Of a stretch of DNA of 64,000 nucleotides, positions 11,308-23,161 are shown piece by piece; position 1 is the stretch's first letter; every line of letters starts with the position of its first letter. The notes beneath the pieces are model-generated. The model was not told where the DNA came from. It ran no database searches and saw nothing but the letters and a program-made list of their open reading frames with translations. This stretch comes from Collybia mongolica (Eukaryota > Basidiomycota > Agaricomycetes > Agaricales > Clitocybaceae): NCBI GenBank assembly GCA_013420905.1, contig JAAXNY010000003.1:248001-312000 (forward strand), given 5' to 3'. A program made the position numbers and the translations under genes.

Positions 11308-12984
11308 CAGGGTCGCTTGGCAAGCTCAACTCGACGTTTGTTCCCAGTACAGTTCACGAATATCTTCAGCCTTCCTGACTCATGAACTATGTATGTGTAA
11401 TTGAGGGTTGGTGGAGGAGAAATGGGCGTGAGACAACCTTTTATTGCTCTTCTATTCTAGATGATGAATGTTCTCAATCTTGGATGCAGACGCCGGAGCG
11501 CCCAAGGCCATATTCTGACATGAAGCTTCCAAGGAATCTAATTTAATCACCGGCACTCTAGACTTACCCAAATAACTCGGGTACAGATCATGACATATCG
11601 TGTTGGAATTTCCCCTAATGATAGTTCGAAAGAGCCCCGAAGTTTCGAAACCAGGGATTGGATTCTGGTTCGTACAGTTTGTTCTCGGAGTGCAGTTCTG
11701 GCCTCAGCCGTTTCAACAGAGTCCACAATACTCGTTAAGCATTTGTCCATTGCCAAGACCATCCAGCTCACAAGGACCCATGACTCGAAGTCCATTTTTC
11801 CCAAGCCACTCTTTGGAGCATGAATCACATGGACTGAACCAAAACACGGTTGATGCCTACCACTCATCAAGATCGGGACGGAATACACGATTCAGACGCA
11901 TCTCGGTATGATGGGAATGGAAGGCAGCGGCGCTTTGGTTGGCATCTGCGCAACGAGTACCTCTCAACGGATATTCTACATATTCGTTCATGCAGACCGT
12001 TCTTCGACCAGTAATTTCCCCAGCGTTTCGTTCCGGCCCCGACAGATATCTTGTTGCTTGTCCCTATGTGGCCATTCTAAACTGTTTCACAGCCGTTAGC
12101 AACATGCTCAAACGAGGTGCAAATGAATCGCGGATCCCATGACGAAATGCGATATGGCGACCGAATGTCCTCTGGGCACGTAGCAGAATTTGACTTGATT
12201 CCCTTGCCCCTTCAAAACCCACCATCAATTTTTCTATACCAATGGCCACGAAAAGCTCGCAGGCTCAACCAGGGGCATCTCGTATATCATTTAAAGTCAA
12301 TTTCCATCCTCCAGAGCCGTCCAGACTGAAGCACATGGTCTAACTCATTACTGGTTTAGCAGTCGCCCGATCGTGCCTCTTTTCCATTACTCTAACATGC
12401 AAAGATCTCATCCTTGACAACCTAACTTAATACCATTTTGAGTCCACTTGCATCTTCAAACCGGTCAACCAATTTCATGTGAGAGATCTCCCTGTATCTT
12501 ACGTTCAGAACCGACATCGACATAAGGGGCATATAACATTACTCGTTGGGAGTATTCTGTCACATTACCTGGTGACTGGGTCAAGAAGCACACCGGCTTC
12601 GAGAATCATTCTGACGTTACCGATCAGATAATGGTAAACTGATAAATCAACACTTGGGCGGGGGCCACGCCTATCTGCTGTATCCTGACAGAAACCACTC
12701 GAAACTAACGCTATGTTTCTTTTATGGAACAGGGTGGAAAAAGTAGCCCATAGATATTTTTGTCTAGTTGCCCTCACTCCGACATCCAGTGGCATACGTA
12801 AGTTAATGTCAAACTCTAACTCAACTGACACCGAAAAACACGTTTAGACAACAAGGCATATCTTGTGTACCCATTAAAGAAGCTCGGATCATCAAATATA
12901 TGGAGCGTAAAAAGGCTGTGAATACCTGCATACCTCTCACTAACACCCCCATCGACCTGAGACTATCTCTCTTGTATTCCATCA
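11308..12984. other. Intergenic region with decayed F-box fragment
   Basis: No intact gene is visible. The only explained part is a short relic of the F-box/LRR family at about 12385-12495. The remainder has short unrelated open frames on both strands and no recognisable domain. Confidence 0.45.
12385..12495 (+). pseudogene. Relic of F-box/LRR family exon 1
   Basis: A stretch reading LTCKDLILDN matches the F-box helix of the neighbouring genes (LTCKTFLDPALD in the copy at 42344). About 50 nt later a 35-nt stretch ending in GTGAGA aligns at about 26 of 35 positions with the end of exon 1 and the splice donor of the gene at 12985. The intervening sequence has deletions and no continuous frame. 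It looks like an old partial duplicate directly upstream of the intact copy. Confidence 0.4.
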
Positions 12985-14751
12985 ATGAATGCTGAATCCT
13001 CACAAACTCCACCGGACATTTTCCATGGGGCATTGGAGACCCATCCTATCTTCGATGACATTTCCGTGCTGAAACGTATAATCGATTACCTCGTCATTGG
13101 TTCGACAATCCCCCAGCACCACCTCTTTTCTGTTGCGTTAATTTGCAAAACGCTCAGTGATCTCGCCCTTGATGTCTTATGGGAGTCACTTGACAGCTTA
13201 ATGCCACTTTTGAAGCTCCTCCCTCCATTCAAACTGGTCAACGGCTTCTATGTAAGGAATCTTAAAGCGTCCCAGCTTTCATAACTGACTGTCCACAAGG
13301 TGCTTCAAGGACCATTCAATGAAAAAGACTGGCGGCGTTTTGATACATACTCCTATCGAGTAAAGAAGCTTACTGTCATCCAAGATTGCCCCAACGTGGC
13401 TCCGTCGACATATGTTCGATTAGCACAGCTGCGGCCGCTCCTTTTGCCTGCATTGGAGGAGTTAAATTCACCTTCAACTTCAGAGCGCGACACCAATCTC
13501 CTGCTCTTCTTATCCCCAACTTTAAAGCGCTTAAACATAGGCGGTGATCAAATTATTTTTCACAAACTAATAAGCCCAGCTTTAGCTATAATTGCGTACG
13601 AATCCGAGCAAGGAAACGCGAGCTTAACCCATTTGACGCTCTGCGGACAACCTCCCCCCCACGAACCAGGTCTATTGGGACAATTCTCAAACCTCCGACA
13701 TCTTGATATACTGGGAGTCATCGACGCTCACAACTTCAGGGAGTTAGGGGAGTTAGATAATCTTGAAAGCATGGTTATCCAATTACCAAGATCTCTTACC
13801 CTTCGGGATGTGGAACTCGGATTTCGGAAACTGCGATCTCTCCATATAGCTTCATCGTTCCCCTCACTCTTATTCGTTCTTGAGAAGATAGCTACGACCA
13901 ATCTGGAATCATTAGTGATTACTGCCACGCCGACTACATCAGAAGCAGTACCAGATCCAGCTCTGGCCCCTACTCCGTTGAAAAAGCGGTCGAATAATTT
14001 GCGAGGTTATTCACCGGTGCGTTCGCCAAGATTCAAGGCTCTGCCAGTAATCAAGGCTCTGAATAACTGGCGAGAATTGGTCAAAATTGTGAATTCCCGG
14101 TGGTCGTTGACCCTACAATTGATCACAATCATCCAGGATAAAATCCCTGATACCATTATCAACCCAACTCCATCAAACCTATTTTCTGATCTCTCTCCCT
14201 TTCAACGCCTAGAAAGATTAGAAATACAACAGTGCAAGTTCTTCCCATGTGATGAGGGAATACACCTCCTTGCGTTAGCATGCCCCAATCTCAAAATGCT
14301 TCATCTCCCAGTGGAATGCGTACCCGCGTTTGCACCCCCTAAGGCCGATCCAGATGCCATTGATTTTAAACCAACTCTATCTGAAACAAGTACAACCATT
14401 GTTGCCCTTTGGTCACTTTGTGATTTATGTCAAAGACTCGAGGATCTCCAGATAGGCCTTGATGTCACCGACCTTCCCCCTTTTTTGAACACTACCATCC
14501 GTTCACACCATCTCAGTCGACTATCTGTCAGCAGCCATCAGTCCACCGAGGCAGGTCGTTCGCATCTCATGGATATCGCCCGACATATCGATCGCCTATT
14601 TCCATACCTAGAAACAATCAAGTCCCATTCCTACTATGGTGCGGAAGTTTGGAATGAAGTCAGACGCATACTTTCGGTATATAAGATGGTGAGATTGGAC
14701 GACAGCATACGTAGATCACCTCTAGAAGAAGTTAGTGCAGGCATAAAGTGA
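12985..14751 (+). CDS. F-box/leucine-rich-repeat-type protein (family copy A)
   Basis: Two exons, 12985-13251 and 13300-14751, joined in phase 0 by a 48-nt intron; 572 residues. Exon 1 holds a degenerate F-box: PIFDDISVLKRIIDYL, then FSVALICKTLSDLALDVLWESLDSLMPLLKLL. The intron falls right after NGFY, and exon 2 opens VLQGPFNEKDWRRFDTYSYRVKKL. The rest consists of irregular leucine-rich repeats (LRHLDILG, LRSLHIASSFPS, LERLEIQQCKFF, LKMLHLPVE). It ends with a conserved module MDIARHIDRLFPYLETIKSHSYY. F-box proteins usually recruit substrates to SCF ubiquitin ligases; the substrate is unknown. Copies at 32873, 39752, 42344 and 61526 share the intron position and the C-terminal ARHIDRLFP module. 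Confidence 0.8.
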
Positions 14752-17680
14752 TTATGGTTGGTAGCCCCCACCCTTCCACTTAGATTCTATATGGCTACTG
14801 TACACAGGCTCGGGCTGAAATCTCCATGATATGGTCTTTAGATTAAAACCAAACATTTTTCAAACCCCGCAACTAAAAGCAGTTTGTTCGGAACGCAGAG
14901 TCCTTTTGAACTTTACCATCTATGGTCTCTCAACCAATGATGCGACATTACTCAACTAAAAACTACTATCTCAGTGCCTCCCTTCATCCTCCGACACAAG
15001 CAAGTTTCAAACTTCTGTCGCACGACCCACATTTTGGATATTACGCGCTGTTGAAGTTGTAAATACATCTCGTCCGAGGCGCGCATATAGTCAACTTACT
15101 AGGTGACAACCAACAGAATATTCTCCATACCAGGTCCCCACCAGCGGATGCACCGATGTAACATAAGTGCTCAACCGGAGAATCAAGGCTGGATTACTGA
15201 TTGTTTATGCGCATGCGCATATTCGTGGTCGGACGCTCGCTGTCGTGTGATCGCCTTTCTCAAACTCCATACAGACTAACTGATACCCCAAGTAGTGAAC
15301 CACTATAATCCAGTAGTTCCCCATAGTGCTCACGTACAACGCCGATACTCCCTCAACCCAACATCCAGTCTCCGATCCTGGAACCATACTGAAAGTTGAA
15401 CGGCATCAACGACCTAGCCCCGTGATCCTCCTTTGTTGCGTTCGTATGTGTACGCCCCAACGACCCAGCCGTGGGCTCGTTCTGGAATTCTCTCGACACT
15501 CGTCTGCCTCTTCCTGGACCAGATTGATGACCGATCCATCAATTCTAAGAGCCAAGGTTATATCGAGGTTTTGTCTCTTTTATAACGGCTGGTCAGGAGT
15601 CTATTCCCGGACCACAAACAGCATATGCAATTTTACATACCTGGTAACTACAGCAAGGTACCTCCCGTACTTGAACTACACTAACGAAGGTTTCTTTGCA
15701 CTACGATGTATATCCCAGCACCCCTTAGCTCTGATTTCTTCAAGGAAGGGGGGACGCTCCCAGGGGGGCTTTTGGGAGCATTAGTATCATGCCACCTGCT
15801 TGGCCTCCTGCGGGCGAGGTTAGGCTTATCGACATTGCGAACACTCAGTGTTCGTCTCATTTGCAAACAGCAACGATGACAGACTCACTGCGGTCTATTG
15901 CCGCGTTATACCTCATATTCATACCTTTGAATTGGTCTTGATACCCACTCACTTCAATAGCGTCAGCCGCCCAGGTCGCCCGGTTTGCCCATGAATTGAA
16001 GCTCGGTCATCACAAGTGGCCAAACTACCTCTTGTCCTTTGAAGGGGGATGAGCCTCATTAGTGACGGACGACCGCGACGTTTCAAGTACAGTTGTAGCT
16101 CCCCCAGCATTTGGAAAATCATACATATTCATCAGCACGGATAACTCATCAGCGAAGAAATCCTCGAGTACTTGAACATTGTCAAGTATCACAGAGTACT
16201 CCACCCATCCTCGGGCCCATAGGAGGTTAGCGTTGACTTCATTAATGTCTTAAAAATGCGGGGTAAAGATTATCCATAAGTGCTCGGTCGGTCATCTAAT
16301 ACGTGATTGTCTTCACCTTTTTGTTTGTTGGTCAATCATTTGATTTGATCGTTTTAGAAGATTTTGATGCCAAACAGTTCAACAATCCTGAAACCTGCCT
16401 AAGCCATATCACTTCGAGCGATACATTGTGGAGGTTCCGCCTCCATACCTTGGCACATCAATTTTCGGATGCACCGATTCTAGTACTATATCAGCTTCAC
16501 TGATGGCCTCAAGTTAATGTAACTTTGATGATTGCCCATAGGGTTTTATTGTACGATGCAGATCGATTTCCTTTCCTCGAAATTTCTTGGCTTCAAGAAC
16601 CCGCGGACCAATCGATTACCCCGTGGCAGTCTCCCTCAGCTTGAAACCCACGCATTGCGGAACCCCACATTCTGAATGTGAAATGAAAAGGCCGCTCCGC
16701 GCAGCACCAGATCGATGTAGAATGGTGACACAACTATGTACTTTTGGAGCTCGATCGAGGTGCCGGCGGATGCGTTGCATGGCACAAAATTGGAGCCGCG
16801 GTATGCAGGATGATTAGTGTGTTCATCTCGCCACACATCTTATTCTAGGTTGGGTTTTCGTCACTATCCCGTGCACCCAGCGGAAGGCTCATCCAACTTG
16901 ATCCTGGGTTTCCCGAATCCCTTGCCAGGAATGGTCTTGCTTTCTGTCCTTCGCGGCTATTCTTTGGAACAATTATCATCCCATCCAACCTCAGATCCTT
17001 CGGTTGGGTATTGGTGAATCCTGTGATTCAGAACAGCAGCTAGTGTTGTCCATCGAAATATGTTGCAATGGGGTATGCTGCTCCTTGCCAACACATCATT
17101 CTTGCACTATGGCCTTTGACATGCAATATAGACCTTCCCCATCCCTTTATGGCTGGCTGCTGCTTGGTAAACGCCCGCTATGCGTTCCCCACGTGCTCTG
17201 CGGACCGTCTGTTTTTGTAATCCACCATGGTGTGTCAGTCACGTACTATTACACAGCCTCCTTTTTGATGGTGTTTCGGCAATCCTTCTAGTTCTCTGCA
17301 CAGGCACTACAGATCATCAGGAGCTAGTGGTGGTCTCGACTGCGGCTCACTCCGGCACCATCGAATATGTTTGGATACATCACTTCTTTTGTATATGTCA
17401 CTGCTTCACTGACACTTCTGAATCATATATATGATTATCAATGTTGGGCGGCGCTGCATTTCCCCCTCTAAATTTTCCTCTAGAAAAAATTACAACACCA
17501 ATACGTTCTCTTGTAACCTCTCCCCCCTGAGTCCATTACTATAATATTACTCGCATTAAATACCAAGACTAGCGCTTGAACGGCCACCTTTACTGAGGAT
17601 TCTTGGCACGTGACCCGGTATACGCAGCGAGTTGAGGAGATTGGCGTGCTGCGATTTCTTGCTCTAAACCACCACCGCAA
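14752..17680. other. Long region without an assignable gene
   Basis: No intact gene is supported. Around 16303-16500 the plus strand reads NNPETCLSHITSSDTLWRF followed by LAHQFSDAPILVLYQLH, which resembles an F-box helix pair, but the frame breaks soon afterwards. This may be an F-box remnant of another type (low confidence). A perfect 16-bp palindrome lies at 15206-15221. No transposon ends were recognised. Confidence 0.35.
15206..15221. repeat. 16-bp perfect palindrome
   Basis: The sequence TATGCGCATGCGCATA is its own reverse complement and consists of alternating purine-pyrimidine steps. Function is unknown and chance is possible. Confidence 0.5.
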
Positions 17681-20429
17681 ATGGACCTGTCGACTCAAAA
17701 TTCACGCCAATACTCTTCGAGTCCATCGAAGCGTCCAGCGACAATTGCTGAGCTCGCTGAGCGGGCTCTAGACGGTCTTTGGGACGAAACGAGGGAGCTA
17801 AAGCATTACTTGCGGATTGCCGAACGGTATCGAAAGGCAGGAAAGGAGGATGTGAAGCAGGGCGACCTGGAGAGCGCTTTTGTGGAATTTGCAAAGGCGG
17901 CGACACTCGTACTGGAGAAACTGCCAACTCATCGGGACTACCACACGTTGCTCAACGCCACTCAGCGATACAACCTGGGATTGGTGAGTTTATTCCTTAC
18001 ATGATGCCTTTCTAGGGCCTCGATCGTGAACAATCGCGACACAATGCATTTAATTTACCTCGGACTTGTAGCCAATAAAGTTCTGACTTTCTACTTACAG
18101 AACGGACAAGATATCCTTGACCACCTTAGCGAACTCAAGCCTACCCTGCTCGAACGGCACGAACGATGGGTGAAGCTACATCCCAACGAGGAACGGACTC
18201 CAGAGGCCCGTCAGAGCCGGTCTTACGACAACGAGTACCGCGAGCTGAATAGGCAACACAGTCAGCGCCAGCCCGAACGACGCCATGACGAGCATCGGGC
18301 ACGGGGAAAGGAGCGAGATCACCAGCGGGATGTGCAGGAGCAAAGGCGGATCGCAGCAGAAGAGATGGCAAGGCATAATGAGGAGCAGCGCCTCCTGCGG
18401 GAAGCAGAGGATCGGCAGCGGCAGCGGACGACGGTGCGTGCCTCTGCAGCGGCACCAGATCACAGGAAGGAGTCTGCTGCGCGGGATGCGGCGGGGCATT
18501 CTCAGAGCGCTGGCGTGGACTACACGTTCTCTCGGCCACAGAACACTGGGCGTTCGAGGACGCCAGTGGCAGATGGACGGCGACAACAAGATGGATATGA
18601 TCGATACCAATGGCAGCAAGAAGAGATGCGGCAGCGTGAAGAGGAGATCATACGGAAGCGGGAGCAGAAGCGGAGGCAGGAGCAGGACGGGATTTCTCGG
18701 CGTCAGCAAGAGGCAGATGAGGCAGCGCGGGCTGTCAGGCACAACATCACTGTTAACAATACTGGGCTGACGGTGGACCACACGCCGTCGTCATTATCGT
18801 CCACGCCACCTATGAGCTATTCTACTTCGACTGCCAGCTCCTCTCTCGCATCGACGCCATCTTCCTCATTCTACGCAACGACTCCGACACAAGCAGCCTA
18901 TACACCAGGCCTGCAAGCCCCGGCAGCACAGAAATCGCGGCCACCGTCTTTCGTGGAGCATTTGGATAATATTCCGTCAATCATGCCCCTGGAAAGCCCA
19001 ACACGCTACGAAGGGGACTCTACCGATTCGGAATCGGTGACAACCAACGGGACGCACGACTGGCGTCGTGCAGGTAAACAAAAGGCAATTGAGAGCAGTC
19101 GAACGCCTAGTCGGGCACCTGCGAGGAGGTGCGTGTTCCCCACGTGGACTCGGAATTTTGAAACTAATTATACTTTAATATCGGAATGGACATTTATCAT
19201 ACGTGCAGCCCATCGTACCCTCCGCCAATAACGACGACCTCACCTGCGGCCGCAGAAGGGGGTCGAATACACTACCCACAGCTGATGTCGCAACACCAGA
19301 AGCGCCAGGGGTATTGGCCTTCGCTCAACTCGATGTTCGGGCCTCAAAACGACCACGCCGTCCGGCCGTCTGTACCCCCCTCGTTGTTCTTTGTACCGGA
19401 CTCGTCTTCGAAGGATCTGTACCCTCAGAACATGCTGCCCGCCCCTTCAGCACCCCCCACACAGTCGTCATATCCTTACGGGCCACCCGGGCCTCACCAC
19501 CACCGCCAGAAGTCGCACTCGCCGCATCCTCAGTCAGTGCAGTATCCGTCTTACCCGGGCCCTTCTCGGCCTGCGCCTCCTGTCCCCGAAACGGTGCCTC
19601 CACTACCCCCCGTCTCCGCGCCGCACCACTCCCGGTCCGAGTCCGAACGCATTACGCGATCTACAAACCCATCCGATCCATCGCCTAACCTGCGGACTGT
19701 CACTATGCCTCGTGAATGTCTCCCGCGTTTCCTGACGCTCGCCAAGGCTAATACGAACATGAACTTGGAGACGTGCGGGCTGTTACTCGGGAAGGACAAG
19801 GGGACGAAGTTCGTGGTGACGACTTTGTTGATCCCGAAGCAACACTCCACGAGTGACACATGTACCATGGATGAGGAGGAGCTGGTTATGCAGTTCACAG
19901 AGGAAAGGAACCTGATCACTCTTGGATGGGTATGTTTTGTCCTGTTTGATTCAGGTGGGTTACCTTACTGAGTTCTTTTCTTCTTAGATTCATACACACC
20001 CCTCCCAATCGTGTAAGCTGAACAAGGATTCATGTTTGTGGAGAACTCACTTTCGCATGCAGGTTTCATGTCCTCGGTTGATTTGCATACCCATTCCGGC
20101 TTCCAACGCATGCTCCCAGAGTCCTTCGCGGTCGTCTGTGCACCAAAATCTACACCAAAGTACGATTCGCCTTCGTTACCCCTTATCTTGTGTGACTGAC
20201 GCTCGCTTTAGCTTCGGTATTTTCCGCCTCACAGACCCACCTGGCCTGAAAACAGTTTTAGAGTGTACGGCCAAAGAAGCTTTCCACCCCCATCCCGATT
20301 TGCCCATATACACGGTACGTCTAGCCTTTCGGGCCCAAGTGTTCCAGACTAATTGTGGTGATCTAGGACGCAGATAAGGGACACGTACAAATGAAAGACA
20401 TGTCTCTCGAAATCGTGGATTTGCGTTAA
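17681..20429 (+). CDS. sst2: AMSH/Sst2-like JAMM deubiquitinase
   Basis: Endosome-associated, K63-linkage-type ubiquitin hydrolase homologous to human AMSH (STAMBP) and S. pombe Sst2. Residues about 15-110 form the USP8/AMSH dimerisation domain (TIAELAERALDGLWDETREL, YNLGL then NGQDILDHLSELKPTLLERH across an intron). A long central region rich in R, Q, E and H (coiled-coil-like) and then S, T and P follows, with runs such as REEEIIRKREQKRRQEQDG. The C-terminal JAMM domain starts at TMPRECLPRFLTLAKANT and carries the catalytic Glu in NLETCGLLLG. The zinc motif is rebuilt across two introns as GWIHTHPSQS and CFMSSVDLHTHSGFQ (HxHx7Sx2D). It ends HVQMKDMSLEIVDLR. Seven exons; all joins keep frame. 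It acts in receptor sorting at the ESCRT machinery. Confidence 0.92.
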
Positions 20430-20695
20430 AAATCGTCATATCCCATGTGGATATTGTATGAACGAGGTCTATTAAACTTCCATCGCCCACCTCCCGATGT
20501 GTTACCCCTTCTGTATTGCCAGACCACTAGTTACATGCTTTTTTGCCTCCTTACACTATGCTTTCTGTACACATTATCATACCCCAGATGTCGACCACTA
20601 TGTAGCTGGTATCGTAATACGTTATTGTGATACGTATGATATAATATATTCTTGCACGTCATGGGTACAAATACACACTCGGTACTACCAAACCC

Positions 20696-21993
20696 TCAAG
20701 CTTCAGTCGGAGGTTGATGGTTATCCCACACTATAGAGATTATACCTTTCGACAAAAGGCGAGGCATACGTTTGCTGAGGAAACTCGATAAATCCCCAGG
20801 TTTCTCTCTCTGTGTATCGAAAGTAAAGGAGGCACTCCGTAAATAAGGGAACGCTTTGCTCGCCAACGCCAAATCCATCCCATTCCAGAGTTTCACATCA
20901 TCGCTCCGTGCAGTGTCGTCTACTGTCTGATCTCCCACCATGAGCCTGAAAACCTCAATGTGGCTCGTGTGAGACACCGCCCGCAGAGTATCGTGAAGCC
21001 AACTGAGGGTGTGCCATCTCATGGGAAGAGGTGTAGTTGAGTGCGAGCCATTATGAATGACGACAGACATGCTGCGGACGCTGATCAGAGATGGGATGTC
21101 AAATGACAGCACTTTTGGCGGGCTGGAGGCTATGAGGGCGAATGCATTAGTAGCGCAGTGGATCTAGAGGTGACATTCGTACCGTGGCTCAGATCCAAGG
21201 TGAGAGTGAGATCTTCTAGGAACTTGGTAGATTCCAATATTTTCCGGCATTCATCAATCTCCTCGTTGACGAACAAGTGGCCGATGTTTATTGAGGTCAG
21301 GTGGGAGAGATCGATGGACGACCGGATATGGTGGAAAGTCTGCGGGTGGACAAATGACCATGACGGGTTCGACTCCATCTCGAGGGAAAGAGACTGGAGT
21401 TGTGTTTTCGGGAGAGGTTTCGAGACGGGGACCAATTCTGGATTGGGTTCAAAATATAGATCGTTGTGGAATGGGTTGACATCTGAAAGACTCAGCTCCC
21501 TCAACTGTGAACACCGACTAAAATAGTATATGGGAAATTCTTGCAGATGAGAGAGTTCCACGCGGGTAAGCTGCCCGTACTGCAAGAGGTCGAATATCGA
21601 CGCCTTTAGCGGTTGCGATAAGGTTCCAAAATGGAGCAACCCGGTTGTGATCCCATGGCTCAGGCTGAATGAATGCACACGAGGTAACATGTGAAGGATT
21701 TCAGGGAGTGCGCCTTCATCCAGCACCCGGCCATACCGGGAAATCAGGCGGAGACGAAGGTGTCGGATGTAGAATTGGATATGGGGGTATTCTGTGAGGG
21801 TCTCTTCCAGCTTACGGTTTCCATCTTCAGCGTTATTGTCGAGGTCGATTCGGGCGTAGAGATGTCGTTGGCAAGGTTCGCAAAAGATATGAGCGGCGAT
21901 TGAGCATTTCGAAAGCGCTTGCTTGTCATCATCCAGCTCATTCACAATACTGTTGATTACGTCCTGAGGAACGTAAAGCGGAGTGACTGTCAT
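20696..21993 (-). CDS. F-box-like protein, second family
   Basis: Two exons, about 420 residues, joined across an intron at about 21123-21175 that restores the ALA of ASSPPKVL. The N-terminus MTVTPLYVPQDVINSIVNELDDDKQALSKCSIAAHIFCEPCQ fits the pattern of an Agaricomycete F-box-like head (VPQDVI..IV..L.DDK..L..CS). The rest has irregular leucine-rich segments (LTRVELSHLQEF, LRELSLSDVNPF, LEDLTLTLDLS). It lacks the NGxY intron and the ARHIDRLFP ending of the other F-box/LRR copies in this window, so it is a different family. The stop codon is TGA. Function is not known beyond possible SCF adaptor activity. The frame is intact. Confidence 0.65.
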
Positions 21994-23161
21994 GGTAAAC
22001 GGTAGTTCTGTAGTAGGTGCAGTTGGGCGCGTAAGAGGGCGAAATTGGGAAAGGATGGATCGAATTGATATATATAGTCGAGCATGATAATGTGAAACAC
22101 GGAATGCTTGGTGGCAATGGGAACTGTCAGTTACTCACAATGGGGGTTAGGGACGATTTTACCCCCTCGGATCGACTTCGGTCAAGAATACGTTCAGACG
22201 CCCATGACGTTATTGTCGAGCCCAGTCCCCAGCCGCCGGTTTCTATGGGCAATGTAAGGTTATTTGAGTTTTGGCTGCAAGTGAACTAATTAGAAACCGC
22301 AATGGTTACTGTCAAATCTGGTGAAATGTTTCGAGATTGGATTTTGCATAAAAATGAACGACCCACAAGTACTCCATTGCAAGTTACTTGCCCAGAACTG
22401 AGACGACGTTATTCGGTTCCCTTCGTAGTTGTATCCCAGCGGCCCTATCATTGGATTGGCTTTGAGCTATTGATCGGACGAAACCTACCAATGAGGACAT
22501 CAGAATGGATCAGATGATATCAACCGCCATTCATACTTACTGCCTGATTGGCTTTTCCAATGGGCATACCGACGTTGACACGACAGCCAATTGAAAGCTA
22601 CGTATGACGCATCGCTGATGTCGGGATTGAGCAGGTGACCGTACTCGACAAGTTAGAGAAACGGATTGATCACTACATAGTTTGCGGACCTGGCAGGCTC
22701 AATCAGTGGAACATCTGTTGGGCGTTGCGAAGTTGAGGCCTAGAAGTAACGTTACGAGGTCGGGCTGTTGGCGAGGCGAATCTAACGCTGACGGATGCCG
22801 GTAACGACCAACAACTCATTTTAGCCCATATGGATATGCCAGCAACGCCGGCCCACCACATCTGCCCTTAATCGACGGAGGAAAATGCGCCGCACACTTG
22901 ACTTGTCTATCAATACCTACCCTGAGTAGGGCGGCAATAAGGGAGCGGCAGCATCGTAGCGGACTAATTTGCAAGTGCGCGTTTGCGTCACCCAAAGTGA
23001 AAGCTGTCAGGATAAACGCGGAACATGCTCCCTAATTCACCCGATCCTCTGCCATCTGAGCGCTCTTCTTCAAAACTGGAGGTACCGCGAATGCAGGGTA
23101 GAGATGAAAGAAATGAGTTTTTTGCGCAGCTTTCCTACTTTTCTATGTACACGACCGATCG
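21994..23161. other. Intergenic region, no gene seen
   Basis: About 1.2 kb between the promoter of the F-box-like gene and the 3' end of the complex I gene. Only short open frames without recognisable features. Confidence 0.5.
22067..22076 (-). promoter_or_regulatory. Probable TATA box of the F-box-like gene
   Basis: On the minus strand the sequence reads CTATATATATC, with the core about 74 nt upstream of the ATG at 21993. Confidence 0.4.

Noticed and set aside
14752..17680. A retrotransposon or LTR pair in the gene-poor stretch
   Set aside because: No reverse transcriptase, integrase or repeated ends could be recognised by reading.
18141..18781. Long minus-strand open frames inside the AMSH-like gene
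   Set aside because: Shadows of the low-complexity, GC-rich Q/R/E-coding region on the plus strand, which has clear homology.
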